In this document: positions 27,142 through 37,240 of the stretch, in pieces
How the letters are laid out: each line of letters opens with the position of its first letter
Position numbering within the stretch: position 1 is the first letter of the stretch
Assembly: GCF_051175315.1 (NCBI RefSeq)
Contig: NZ_CP195100.1
Coordinates: 3,472,001 to 3,536,000, forward strand
Source: Tundrisphaera sp051175315
GTDB taxonomy: Bacteria; Planctomycetota; Planctomycetia; Isosphaerales; Isosphaeraceae
Length of the DNA: 64,000 nucleotides
Direction: 5' to 3'
Translations under genes and position numbers: made by a program
The notes under the pieces: model-generated
Told to the model about the DNA's origin: nothing
What the model saw: the letters and a program-made list of their open reading frames with translations, nothing else
Database searches by the model: none

Positions 27142-28199
27142 TGAACCACCCGCCTCTGGTCTCGCCCGCGATCGACCCGACCTCGATCTTCGAGATCTTC
27201 CGGGGCAACCTGGGCACCGAACTGTTGACGGCCGCGGTCGCCCACTTCCGGGTGTTCGAGCGGCTGTCGCACGGACCGATGACCCCGGACGAACTGCGCC
27301 GGGACCTCGGCCTTGCGGAACGGCCGGCCTCGGTCCTGACCACGGCCTTGAAGGCGTTCGGCCTGCTGGCCCAGGACGGAGAGGGCCGGCTCGGCGTGAC
27401 CGACCTGGCCCGCGACCACCTGACGCCGGGGGCCCACTTCGACGTGGGGGGCTACATCGGCCTGGCCGCCGAGACCCCCGGGGTCCTGGACCTCGTCGAG
27501 CGGCTTCGCACCAACCGGCCCGCCGGGGCCGACGAGGTCGGGGAGGGGGCCGCCTTCATCTACAAGGACGGGATCGCCTCGGCGATGGAGGCCGAATCGT
27601 CGGCGGAGCGGCTGACCCTGGCCCTCGCCGGGCGTGCCATGAACGTCGCCCCAGTGCTGGCCGAGCGATACCCCCTGGAAGATTCCCGGCTGCTGCTGGA
27701 CGTCGGGGGCGGCACGGGCATCTACAGCATCGCCTGGCTGCTGCGGCATCCCGAACTCAGGGCGATCGTCTGGGACCGGCCCGAGGTCCTGAAGGTGGCG
27801 GTCCGCCTGGCCGAGTCCCACGGCGTGGCCGACCGGATGGAGTTCCGGCCCGGCGACATGCTCAAGGACCCGGTCCCGGAGGGGGCCGACGTCGTCCTCC
27901 TGTCCAACGTCCTGCACGACTGGGACGTGGCCGACTGCTGGGTCCTGGTGTCGCGCTGCGCCGCGGCCCTGCACCCGGGGGGGCGCCTGCTGATCCACGA
28001 CGTGTTCCTCGACGATGACCAGGCCGGGCCGTTGCCGGTGGCCCTCTACTCGGCGGCCCTGTTCCGGATGACCGAGGGCCGGGCCTACAGCACCCGCGAG
28101 TACAAGGCCTGGCTGACCGCGGCCGGCCTGATCCCCGGCGATGTGATCCCCACCCTGATCCATTGCGGCGTCCTGCCGGGGATCAAGGTGACGGATTGA
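27138..28199 (+). CDS. O-methyltransferase-like protein (Methyltransf_2 family)
   Basis: A 353-residue SAM-dependent methyltransferase. An N-terminal winged-helix dimerisation domain (about 20-90) precedes the Rossmann domain with motif I LLLDVGGGTGIYSIAWL and motif HDVFLDDDQAGPLPVALYSAAL. The region where family members carry the catalytic His reads LSNVLHDWDVADC, so the His is present. Such enzymes methylate small phenolics or carotenoid- and polyketide-like substrates; the substrate here is unknown. The start lies inside the preceding stop (ATGATGA), so it is coupled to the propeller/HEAT gene. Confidence 0.85.
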   Translation: MMNHPPLVSPAIDPTSIFEIFRGNLGTELLTAAVAHFRVFERLSHGPMTPDELRRDLGLAERPASVLTTALKAFGLLAQDGEGRLGVTDLARDHLTPGAHFDVGGYIGLAAETPGVLDLVERLRTNRPAGADEVGEGAAFIYKDGIASAMEAESSAERLTLALAGRAMNVAPVLAERYPLEDSRLLLDVGGGTGIYSIAWLLRHPELRAIVWDRPEVLKVAVRLAESHGVADRMEFRPGDMLKDPVPEGADVVLLSNVLHDWDVADCWVLVSRCAAALHPGGRLLIHDVFLDDDQAGPLPVALYSAALFRMTEGRAYSTREYKAWLTAAGLIPGDVIPTLIHCGVLPGIKVTD

Positions 28200-28322
28200 G
28201 GGGCGGAGAAGTGGACTGGTCAATGCGGCGGGGTTCGGTTAGTGTCGCGGGTCAAGTTTTTCCGACCGACGCATCACGTATTCCGGGGGCAATGCTCCGA
28301 CACCGGGGGCACAGATAACGCC

Positions 28323-28886
28323 ATGATGATCAAGGCCACCGACGTCCGCCGCGGCATGGTGATCACGATGGAAGGGATCAACTTCGTCGTGGTCGACTTC
28401 GCCCACCATACCCCCGGCAACCTCCGCGCGATGGTGCAGACCAAGCTCCGCAACATGAAGACCGGCGCCCTGATCGACAAGCGGCTCCGCTCGGTCGACC
28501 AGATCGAGGTGCCCTACGTCGAGACCAAGGAGTTCGAGTACCTGTACTCCGCGGGCGACGAGCACATCTTCATGGACACCGAGACCTACGACCAGTTCCC
28601 GCTGGGCTCGGAGATCCTCGGCACGTCGATGCAGTACCTGCTGCCCAACAGCCGGGTGCAGGTCAAGTACGTCGACGACAAGCCGGTCTCCATCGAAGTG
28701 CCGGCCTCGATCGACCTGACCGTCGTCGATACGCCCCCCTCGATCAAGGGCGCGACCGCGACCAACCAGTACAAGGAAGCCACCCTCGAGACCGGCCTCA
28801 AGGTCAACGTCCCGCCGTTCGTCGGCCCCGGCGAGAAGATCCGCATCGACACCCGCACCGGCGAGTATGTCGAACGGGTGAAGTGA
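28323..28886 (+). CDS. efp: Elongation factor P with non-canonical loop (Asn at the Lys34 position)
   Basis: EF-P binds the ribosome beside a stalled peptidyl-tRNA and helps make Pro-Pro bonds. The 187-residue protein has the three beta domains: KOW-like N-domain MIKATDVRRGMVI, middle domain EHIFMDTETYDQF, C-domain GEKIRIDTRTGEYVERV. In E. coli the loop reads KPGKG with modified Lys34; here it reads TPGNLRAMVQTKL with the same loop length, so Asn (codon 28419-28421) takes the Lys34 place. Neither beta-lysylation nor rhamnosylation of that residue is possible. I recall similar TPGNLRA loops in other PVC-group EF-Ps but could not check. Two adjacent ATGs (28323, 28326) are possible starts. Confidence 0.93.
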   Translation: MMIKATDVRRGMVITMEGINFVVVDFAHHTPGNLRAMVQTKLRNMKTGALIDKRLRSVDQIEVPYVETKEFEYLYSAGDEHIFMDTETYDQFPLGSEILGTSMQYLLPNSRVQVKYVDDKPVSIEVPASIDLTVVDTPPSIKGATATNQYKEATLETGLKVNVPPFVGPGEKIRIDTRTGEYVERVK

Positions 28887-28976
28887 GCGGTTCCTTATGC
28901 TCCAAGGATCGGCGTCGTCGCATCGCCTCGGATGGCCATGCCCGACTCGATCGGGCTTCCATCCCGAGATCCGAGG

Positions 28977-29612
28977 ATGACGCCTCCGTCCTGCCGATTG
29001 TTCGTCATCCTCGCCCGTGACGTGCCGAAGGCCGTGATCCTCCGTCGCGGCCCGTCACGTTGGTTCCATGTGATACTGTGGGACATGGCGGGCGATCTGT
29101 TCACGCCGGGGGCCTGGCTGCACGGTCGCATCTACGAGGAGAAGTGCGACCTTTCCCCGGATGGGCAACTCTTCGTCTATTTCGCCTACAAGACGAACCG
29201 GATCGGCGAGAGCACCTACGCCGCTTTCACGGCAGTCAGCAGGCCGCCCTGGCTCCGTGCCCTGGTGATGTGGCCGCAAGACGACACCTACGGCGGGGGC
29301 GGGCGATTCCCGGCCGATCGGATCCTCCACGCGCGGCCTCTCGTGTCTCACGAATGTTCCTATCCGGCACCCTTGCCCGGGCTGAAATTGAAGCCCGGAA
29401 CATGGGATGTGCCGGCCACCCACGCGTCGAGCGGTGAGGTCGCCGGATCGGATTGGAGCGGACGCGACCATCGGTGCCGCGTCATCTTCACCGTGGGCGG
29501 GAAGCTGTTCCGCCGGGATCAGGGGGTCGAGACCCTGCTCGCGGACTTCACCGACCTGAAGCCCGATCCCCAGCCGCCCCCCGCCTGGGCGAACGACTGG
29601 CCCGGCCCCTGA
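28977..29612 (+). CDS. Hypothetical protein (about 211 aa)
   Basis: No family recognised. The product has an N-terminal beta strand (CRLFVILARDVPKAVILRRG), a middle rich in Trp, Tyr and Gly (FVYFAYKTNRIGESTYAAF; MWPQDDTYGGGG) and a C-terminal Pro-rich tail. No signal peptide or membrane segment is evident. In-frame ATGs at 28932 and 28938 are alternatives; 28977 is chosen because the conserved-looking fold begins soon after, but no strong ribosome site decides it. It ends two bases from the convergent GNAT-deacetylase fusion. Confidence 0.7.
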   Translation: MTPPSCRLFVILARDVPKAVILRRGPSRWFHVILWDMAGDLFTPGAWLHGRIYEEKCDLSPDGQLFVYFAYKTNRIGESTYAAFTAVSRPPWLRALVMWPQDDTYGGGGRFPADRILHARPLVSHECSYPAPLPGLKLKPGTWDVPATHASSGEVAGSDWSGRDHRCRVIFTVGGKLFRRDQGVETLLADFTDLKPDPQPPPAWANDWPGP

Positions 29613-29614
29613 TC

Positions 29615-31381
<1,767 letters not shown>

Positions 31382-31385
31382 CGGG

Positions 31386-31883
31386 TCATCCCCGGTCCAA
31401 CCGCTTGCCGAACGTCAGGCGGTCGTCGCCCGGTCGGTAGAAGTCGGCGATCCGTTCCAACAGTTGATAGCCACGCCGGAGGTAGAACGCCCGGGCCGGG
31501 GCATAAATCTCGGTCGACGAGGTCTCCGCGAGCAACCAGCGTGCCCCGGACGCCCGCACCGCCGCCTCCGCCGCCTCGTCGAGCCTGGTCGCGGCTCCCG
31601 ACCGGAGCGACCCGGCGTCGACCGCGATCCAGTAAAGGTCGTACGTCCCCTCGGTCAACGGGACCGGGCCGAAGCAGGCGAAGCCGATCACCCGGCCGTT
31701 GGCCTCGGCCATGACCCAGCGATAGTCGGTGGACGGGCCGGGATTCAGGGTCTCGTCCACCAGTTCCAGGCCGATGGCGATCTCCTCGGAGCGGAACGCC
31801 CCCGAGCCTTCGAGAATCGCGGCGATCGGGCCCCGATCCCCGGCCTTCAGCGTCTCTCGCAGCGTGATCGCCGGCTTATCCAT
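31386..31883 (-). CDS. GNAT family N-acetyltransferase
   Basis: A 165-residue stand-alone GNAT enzyme. Strand 4 and the acetyl-CoA region read YWIAVDAGSLRSGAATRL, followed by LLAETSSTEIYAPARAFY and RRGYQLLERIADFYRPGDD, a pattern I associate with small-molecule amine acetylases. Its start overlaps the preceding ATP-grasp gene by eight bases. In methanogens and some bacteria, beta-lysine made by a KamA homologue is acetylated by the GNAT enzyme AblB to N-epsilon-acetyl-beta-lysine, an osmolyte. This protein occupies a similar genetic position but its length and motifs do not prove that role. Confidence 0.88.
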   Translation of the reverse strand: MDKPAITLRETLKAGDRGPIAAILEGSGAFRSEEIAIGLELVDETLNPGPSTDYRWVMAEANGRVIGFACFGPVPLTEGTYDLYWIAVDAGSLRSGAATRLDEAAEAAVRASGARWLLAETSSTEIYAPARAFYLRRGYQLLERIADFYRPGDDRLTFGKRLDRG

Positions 31884-32874
31884 GCCCGCCCCTCCGCCCC
31901 GCCTGCTCGGCCAGCGCCGCCAGGGTCGCCCCGTATGCGCGCCCGGATGCCCGGAGCGCCCGGGCCCAGCCGGCGGTCGGGCCGATGTCCGGGTTCGGGT
32001 TGACCTCCAGGATCATCGGGCGGCCCTCCGCATCGAGCCGCACGTCCACCCGAGCATAGTCGCGGCACCCCGTCGCGCGGAAGGCGTCAACCGCCAGCCC
32101 GGAGAGCCGACCGGCCAGCGCCTCGTCGACCGGCGCGGGGCAGACCGGGGGGCTCGCCAGGTCCTCGTCCGACCCGGCATGCCACTTGGCGGCATAGGTC
32201 AGGATCGGCCAGTCGCCGGTCGGGACCTTGTAGACGATCTCCGCCACCGGCAACGCGGACGGTTCGCCCAGTTCGATGACGCCGATGTTGAACTCGCGTC
32301 CCGGCAGGTAGGCTTCGATCAGGACGTCCGACCCGTAGCGGTCGTGGAGCCGGGCGACGGCCCGCCGGAGTTCGTCGGCCGAGCCCGCCACGCTCCGCTG
32401 GTCGATGCCGAGGCTGGCATCCTCGGACTCGGGTTTGGCGATCGCGGGGAAGGGACCCTCCCAATCGATGGGCGCCCCGCCGACCCGGGCCACGGCCGCG
32501 GGCGCCGTGGGCAGGCCCGAACCCCGGAGGACCGCCTTGGCCCTTGCCTTGGACCGGCACAGGCCCTGGGCCTCGGGCGGGCAGCCGGTGTAGGGCAGCC
32601 CGAGCAGTTCGAGCAACCCGGTGATGTGGGCCTCGCCGCCGCTCGAACCTCCGAAGCCTTCGATCAGGTTGAAGACGACGTCCGGCGGCCTCTGATCCAG
32701 CGAGGCCACCAGGGATCCCAAAGGAGGCTTCGCGGCCACCGGCCAGGCCTCGTGGCCGGCATCGACAAGGGCCTGGATCACGGCCGAGGCCACCTCGACC
32801 ACGTCGGCCTCGGAGGCGAAGTCCGGGTGGTCGGGCGGCAACGCTGGGGCGTTGAACAGGACGGCCACCCTCAC
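31876..32874 (-). CDS. ATP-grasp ligase, D-Ala-D-Ala ligase-like (second of two)
   Basis: A 332-residue carboxylate-amine ligase. The N-terminal domain has VVFNLIEGFGGSSGGEAHITGLLELL and LPYTGC, where D-Ala-D-Ala ligases bind substrate. The ATP-grasp part has PAIAKPESEDASLGI and VLIEAYLPGREF, and the metal-binding end YARVDVRLD then ILEVNPNPD. These support ATP-dependent peptide- or amide-bond formation. It is not likely to be the cell-wall Ddl: the omega-loop region is divergent and the gene is embedded in a KamA operon. The GTG start at 32874 overlaps the previous stop as GTGA. Confidence 0.9.
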   Translation of the reverse strand: MRVAVLFNAPALPPDHPDFASEADVVEVASAVIQALVDAGHEAWPVAAKPPLGSLVASLDQRPPDVVFNLIEGFGGSSGGEAHITGLLELLGLPYTGCPPEAQGLCRSKARAKAVLRGSGLPTAPAAVARVGGAPIDWEGPFPAIAKPESEDASLGIDQRSVAGSADELRRAVARLHDRYGSDVLIEAYLPGREFNIGVIELGEPSALPVAEIVYKVPTGDWPILTYAAKWHAGSDEDLASPPVCPAPVDEALAGRLSGLAVDAFRATGCRDYARVDVRLDAEGRPMILEVNPNPDIGPTAGWARALRASGRAYGATLAALAEQAGRRGGHG

Positions 32875-33950
32875 GAGAGCCCGACCCGCGTCAACGCGAT
32901 GCGGAACAGCTTGCGGATCAGGTCGGCATGCGACAGCCCGTAGCCTTCGGCCAGGATCACGAGGTCGCTGGTCACCGGGGCCAGGCCGGGCAGGGGGTTG
33001 GCCTCGATGAAGAAGACGTCTCCGCCGGGCGTCACCCGAAAGTCGATCCGGGCGAAGTCGCGGCAGCCCAGGGCTGCATAGGCCCCGCAGGCGGATTGCT
33101 CCAACTCCCGGATGATCTCGGGATCGAACCGGGCCGGCGTCTCGTAGGTGACGCGCCGTCTCCAGTCGCGCTTCACGTCGAGCGAGTAGACGAACCGGGG
33201 GTCGGGCCGGTTGGGGACGACCCGCATGACCCCGAGGACCTCGACCGATGACGTGCCATCGGGACCCGGGTTCCCGCAGACGCCGACGGTCACCTCGTCC
33301 CCGGCGATGAATTCCTCGACGATCAAAGGCTGGTCATAATCGCGGACCAGGCGTTGCCAGATGTCGATGAGTTCGGCCTCGGACTCAGCGAGCGCCCGGC
33401 CGCGGATGCCTTTGCTCGACCCCTCGAACGCCGGCTTGAGGATCAGCGGGGTCCGGGACAGGTCGACCGGTTTGTCGAGCATCAATGGATCGAAAATCAG
33501 ATAGATCCCGTCGATGAAGCGGTCGTGGTCGTCGGGATCATAGGCGATCGGGGACAGGGAGCATCCCCGGGGCATCGGCACGCTCAGGGGCCAGCCATCG
33601 AGCATCTGCCGGGTCGTCCCCTTGTCCAGGCAGGCGGCCAGGGTCAGGGGGTCGGATCCGGAGTAGGGGATGCCCAGCATCTCCAGGGCGGCGGGGACGC
33701 GGGCCTCGCGGCAGCGGCCGACACCTTCCCCCTCGGCAATGTTCCAGACGAAGTCGGGCGGGTCGGCCAGGACTTTTTCGAGGAACGAGCGGCCGTCGCC
33801 CAGGAGGACGACCTCGTGCCCCTCGCCTCGGATCACGTCGGCGATGGCGTGGACTGTCTCGGGCTGATCGAACTCCTCGAACCGATCGTCGGGCCCGTCC
33901 GAGGGCGGGCCCGACGCCGGAGCGAGGTCGAAGGCGATGCCGACCTTCAC
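32871..33950 (-). CDS. ATP-grasp ligase, D-Ala-D-Ala ligase-like (first of two)
   Basis: A 359-residue ligase paralogous to its downstream neighbour. It has DFVWNIAEGEGVGRCREARVPAA and GIPYSGSDPLTLAACLDK in the N-terminal half, PLILKPAFEGSSKGI and LIVEEFIAGDEVTVGV in the ATP-binding half, and FARIDFRV then FFIEANPLPGL at the metal site. The start is GTG at 33950, inside the kamA stop (GTGA); an upstream extension of the frame is anticoding to kamA and is rejected. Two such ligases in series suggest two successive condensations, for example a short peptide or amide chain built on beta-lysine. That is inference. Confidence 0.9.
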   Translation of the reverse strand: MKVGIAFDLAPASGPPSDGPDDRFEEFDQPETVHAIADVIRGEGHEVVLLGDGRSFLEKVLADPPDFVWNIAEGEGVGRCREARVPAALEMLGIPYSGSDPLTLAACLDKGTTRQMLDGWPLSVPMPRGCSLSPIAYDPDDHDRFIDGIYLIFDPLMLDKPVDLSRTPLILKPAFEGSSKGIRGRALAESEAELIDIWQRLVRDYDQPLIVEEFIAGDEVTVGVCGNPGPDGTSSVEVLGVMRVVPNRPDPRFVYSLDVKRDWRRRVTYETPARFDPEIIRELEQSACGAYAALGCRDFARIDFRVTPGGDVFFIEANPLPGLAPVTSDLVILAEGYGLSHADLIRKLFRIALTRVGLS

Positions 33951-35332
33951 GACCCGTTCTCCGAGCCGTGGTATCCGTTGCCATTCCCGTTGCCGTTCAG
34001 ATACGGCTTGACGATCCGCCGGGCATGGCGCGGGTTGCCGGAGGGGATCAGAGCCTCGGCCTGCCCTTCGAGCAGGGCGCTCACGCCCTGGGTCTCGACC
34101 GCCGCCGGCCGGGCCGGGGCGTCCCCGGTGGGATGATAATGGACGATCATCCCCTCGTAGTTGCGGAGGACGACCGAGTCGTTGGACGCGGACAGGAGAT
34201 AGTTCGGCCCGAGCGGGATCTTGCCCCCCCCGCGCGGGGCATCGACCACGTAGGTCGGTACGCCCAGCCCGGAGATGTGCCCGCGCAGCCCTTCGATGAT
34301 TTCGATCCCCTTCCAGACCGGCGTCCGGAAGTGACCGGCGCCGGTGACCGGGTCGCAGTGGAACAGGTAGTAGGGACGGACCTTGATCCGCAGCAGGGAC
34401 CGGCACAGTTCCTTCTGGATCTCCAGGCTGTCGTTCACCCCGGCCAGCAGGACCGCATGGTTGTTAATCGGCATGCCGGCCATGCGGAGTCGGGCGCAGC
34501 CCCGGGCGGCCTCGGGCGTCACCTCGCGCGGGTGGTTGAAGTGGGTCTGGATCCAGATCTTGTCGGAGGCGCCCAGGATCTCGATCAGGTCGTCGTCCAT
34601 CAGCCGTTGGGGCAACGTGACCGGGACGCGGGTCCCGATCCGGAGGACGTCGACGTGCGGGATGGCCGACAGGTTCTCGACGAAGAACGCCAGCTTCTCC
34701 GGGGGCAGGGTGAGCGGGTCGCCCCCGGACAGGATGACGTCGCGGATCTCGGGGTGGTCTCGGACGTACTCCACCATCCGCTCGTCGTCGCGCGAGACCG
34801 AGTCCCACCCGCCCCGGCGCATCGTGGCCCGCTTGCGGGTGCAGAACCGGCAGTACATCGTGCAGACGTGGGTGGACACCATCAGCACCCGGTCCGGGTA
34901 GCGATGGGTGAGGCCTGGGACCGGCGAATCCTTGTCCTCGTCGAGCGGGTCGTCTTCCTCGGCCCCGGCCGCCCCCTGCCTCTCCAGCGCCGAGGGGACC
35001 GACTGCAACCGGATCGGGTCGCGGAGGTCGCTCGGGTCGATCAAGGAGAAGTAATAGGGCGGGATCGCCGTCTTGAACTCGGCCGACAGGGCATCGACGG
35101 CCGCCCGTTCTTCGGGCGAGAAGTCGAGCAGGGCGGCGAGCTGCTTCGGCTGGCGGATCGCGTTGCGCGATTGCCAGCGCCAGTCGGACCACTCGTGATC
35201 GGGGACGTCGGCCCAGATCGGATGCCGACGCGAGGCGGTCGGCCGGGGACTGGGAGGCTCGTCGCTGTCCGGGGCCTCGGTCGGCCCGGCGACATCGACG
35301 AGGGAAGACTGCGAGCCCGCGGGATCGCTCAT
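33947..35332 (-). CDS. kamA: Lysine 2,3-aminomutase (KamA-type radical SAM/PLP enzyme)
   Basis: Converts L-lysine to beta-lysine with an iron-sulfur cluster, SAM and PLP. The 461-residue protein has the cluster motif CTMYCRFC (Cys157, 161, 164). The PLP lysine is in APRGGGK (Lys371). The two acidic residues that bind the lysine side-chain amine in the clostridial enzyme are both kept (Asp327 in FHCDPVTG and Asp364 in VVDAPRGGGK). Glutamate 2,3-aminomutases carry other residues there, so lysine is the likely substrate. The length and N-terminus (DWRWQSRNAIRQ) fit KamA rather than the shorter EpmB. The start at 35332 follows GAGGGA. It heads the operon and has its own promoter candidate. Confidence 0.93.
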   Translation of the reverse strand: MSDPAGSQSSLVDVAGPTEAPDSDEPPSPRPTASRRHPIWADVPDHEWSDWRWQSRNAIRQPKQLAALLDFSPEERAAVDALSAEFKTAIPPYYFSLIDPSDLRDPIRLQSVPSALERQGAAGAEEDDPLDEDKDSPVPGLTHRYPDRVLMVSTHVCTMYCRFCTRKRATMRRGGWDSVSRDDERMVEYVRDHPEIRDVILSGGDPLTLPPEKLAFFVENLSAIPHVDVLRIGTRVPVTLPQRLMDDDLIEILGASDKIWIQTHFNHPREVTPEAARGCARLRMAGMPINNHAVLLAGVNDSLEIQKELCRSLLRIKVRPYYLFHCDPVTGAGHFRTPVWKGIEIIEGLRGHISGLGVPTYVVDAPRGGGKIPLGPNYLLSASNDSVVLRNYEGMIVHYHPTGDAPARPAAVETQGVSALLEGQAEALIPSGNPRHARRIVKPYLNGNGNGNGYHGSENGS

Positions 35333-35408
35333 CGGATTCCATTCCCTCGTTGGAGAGAGAGGGGGGAGCCCGGACGCCCCGTACGGAGCCCCCCGAAATG
35401 TTGTGGGG

Positions 35409-35436
35409 ATTCTAAGACATCCGAACCGTCGGGCAA
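35409..35436 (-). promoter_or_regulatory. Promoter for the kamA operon
   Basis: On the minus strand TTGCCC (35436-35431), 16 bases and TAGAAT (35414-35409); the -10 matches consensus at 5 of 6 positions. It would give a leader of about 70 bases before kamA. The 296-base divergent gap also holds an A-rich tract near 35450-35470. Confidence 0.55.
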
Positions 35437-35628
35437 GTGGGAGGGGATCATTTTGAAAAAAGAAATCATCGATGCCGCGACCGGGTCGGCGAGGACGCCC
35501 GCCCGCCCCCATTTTTCGACCGACCGGTCACCCTCCAGGCGGGCCGACCGACCGGGTGGCCGCCCGCCCCGGGCCCGGTTATCATCGGCCCATCTCGAAG
35601 CGAAACCGGCCGCATTGGAGCTGCTCCC

Positions 35629-36768
35629 TTGGATGCCGTGACCCGCCTGCTCTCGGACCTCGTCGCCATCCCCAGCGTCAATCCGATGGGGCGGCCCTTC
35701 GGCGGGCCGGGATTCCTGGAGGCGGGGATGTCCGACTACCTGGAAGCGTGGTTCCGCGACCTCGGCGTCCCCTGCGAACGGATCACGGTCTCGCCCGGCC
35801 GCGACAACCTCCTGGCCCGATACGATGCGCCCGATTCGCGGAGGACCATCCTCTTCGACGCCCACCAGGACACGGTCCCGACCGACGGGATGACGATCCC
35901 CGCGTGGACCCCCGACGTGGTCGGCGGGCGGCTGTATGGCCGAGGGTCCTGCGACATCAAGGGCGGGATGGCGGCGATGCTCCTGGCCTTTGCACGGCTG
36001 GTCCGCGAGCGGCCGGCCGGCTCGGCCTCGGTCGTCATGGCCTGCACGGTCGACGAGGAGTACACCCACACGGGGTCGGACCACCTGGCCCTCTGGCCCC
36101 ACGGGGCCGATTTCGCCATCGTGGCCGAGCCCACCGGGCTGGAGATCGTCGATCGCCACAAGGGCGCGGTGCGGTGGAAGATCCGGGCCGATGGCGTGGC
36201 CTGCCACTCCTCGACGCCCCACCTGGGGGACAACGCCATCTATCGGATGGCCACGGTGGTCTCCTCTTTGGCCCGCCACGCCTGCGAACTCGCCGGCATG
36301 CCGCCGGTCCCGATGCTGGGCACGCCGAGCCTCTCGGTCGGGCGGATAGAGGGGGGCGTGAGCGCCAATGTCGTCCCGGACCGGTGCGAGATCGACATCG
36401 ACCGCCGGCTCCTGCCCGGCGAGACCCCGGACGCGGCCGTCGACCGCGTCCGGGCCGCCCTCGGCGACCTCCGAGGCCTCACCTTCCTCCCGCCCTGGGT
36501 CAAGATGCCCGCTCTGGGGCCGCGGGCCGACGATCCCTGGTTGGCCCCGATCCGGGAGGCCATGGCCGGGGCCCTCGGTCGGGAGCCGGGCGTGATCGGC
36601 GTCCCCTACGGGACCGACGCCGGGCCGTTAAACCAGGCCGGGTTGCCCTGCTATGTGGTCGGGCCCGGGGACATTGCTCAGGCCCACACCAAGGACGAAT
36701 GGATCGAGCTGGATCAGGTCCGAGCCGCCGTGGACGTGTATTACGGGATCGCACGGCACCTGGGTTGA
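35629..36768 (+). CDS. M20 family metallo-amidohydrolase (ArgE/DapE/LysK-like)
   Basis: A 379-residue two-zinc hydrolase that cleaves amide bonds such as N-acyl groups from amino acids. Metal and catalytic residues are in order: FDAHQDTVP, GRGSCDIKGGMA, TVDEEYTHTG, VAEPTG and a late His in QAHTKDEW. A dimerisation domain is inserted in the middle. GGAG (35617-35620) is eight bases before TTG 35629, which is preferred over GTG 35638. It is divergent from the lysine aminomutase operon, and acyl-lysine-type substrates would suit that context, but this link is inference. A strong hairpin follows the stop. Confidence 0.9.
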   Translation: MDAVTRLLSDLVAIPSVNPMGRPFGGPGFLEAGMSDYLEAWFRDLGVPCERITVSPGRDNLLARYDAPDSRRTILFDAHQDTVPTDGMTIPAWTPDVVGGRLYGRGSCDIKGGMAAMLLAFARLVRERPAGSASVVMACTVDEEYTHTGSDHLALWPHGADFAIVAEPTGLEIVDRHKGAVRWKIRADGVACHSSTPHLGDNAIYRMATVVSSLARHACELAGMPPVPMLGTPSLSVGRIEGGVSANVVPDRCEIDIDRRLLPGETPDAAVDRVRAALGDLRGLTFLPPWVKMPALGPRADDPWLAPIREAMAGALGREPGVIGVPYGTDAGPLNQAGLPCYVVGPGDIAQAHTKDEWIELDQVRAAVDVYYGIARHLG

Positions 36769-36792
36769 AATCCGTCGGCGTTCGAAACGCGA

Positions 36793-36820
36793 TGGGGCCC
36801 GGCATCGCTGCCGGGCCCCA
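36793..36820. terminator. Strong bidirectional terminator hairpin
   Basis: A perfect 12-base stem, TGGGGCCCGGCA (36793-36804) and TGCCGGGCCCCA (36809-36820), with a TCGC loop. It lies between the M20 gene and the convergent small secreted protein gene. Confidence 0.75.
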
Positions 36821-36856
36821 GATGCAGAACCAACAAGGAGTAGTGCGGGGAGAGGA

Positions 36857-37195
36857 TCAGAACACGTCGAGCGTGTAGTGATGGCCCTGGTAGAACTTCT
36901 TCTTGGTGTTGCCGTGCACGCCGAACGGCTGCTTGTGGATGCCGAGCACCCGCTGGCCACCATAGTAGTTCATGTAATACTTGCTCTGGATCTGGGGGAC
37001 GATCCGCTGCTCACGCGGATAGACATACCAGTTGTCGTAGAGCGGCTTGTAATTGAAGCCGTTGCTGGCCGACTGGGGCGGGATGTAGGGCCAGTGCATG
37101 TAGTCGCCCCAGTCCTGGGCCTTGGCCGACGACAGACCGGACAGCCCGAACATCGCCGCGAGGGCGAACGCCTTGATCAGAGTACCACGCGTCAC
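36857..37195 (-). CDS. Small secreted protein, Tyr- and Gln-rich (112 aa)
   Basis: It begins at GTG 37195 with GGAGG six bases upstream, an excellent site. A signal peptide ends at SAKAQ-DW. The mature 85 or so residues are rich in Tyr, Asn, Gln, His and aromatic residues (WPYIPPQSASNGFNYKPLYDNWYVYP; SKYYMNYYGG). No Cys are present, so it is not disulfide-stabilised. It may be a small surface or matrix protein. I do not know the family. It ends near a strong terminator and its start is only 45 bases from that of the divergent peptidase. Confidence 0.8.
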   Translation of the reverse strand: MTRGTLIKAFALAAMFGLSGLSSAKAQDWGDYMHWPYIPPQSASNGFNYKPLYDNWYVYPREQRIVPQIQSKYYMNYYGGQRVLGIHKQPFGVHGNTKKKFYQGHHYTLDVF

Positions 37196-37240
37196 GATCC
37201 ACCTCCGTGCTGGGACGCCATTCCCTTAACGAGTCGAAGC

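Noticed and set aside
31876..33950. Calling either ATP-grasp gene ddl of cell-wall synthesis
   Set aside because: They come as a diverged pair inside a KamA-GNAT-HDAC operon, and the usual Ddl substrate loops are not well matched.
33947..35332. KamA homologue as an EF-P beta-lysylation factor (EpmB)
   Set aside because: The protein is longer than EpmB, keeps the free-lysine binding residues, no EpmA-like gene is present here, and the EF-P in this window lacks the target lysine.
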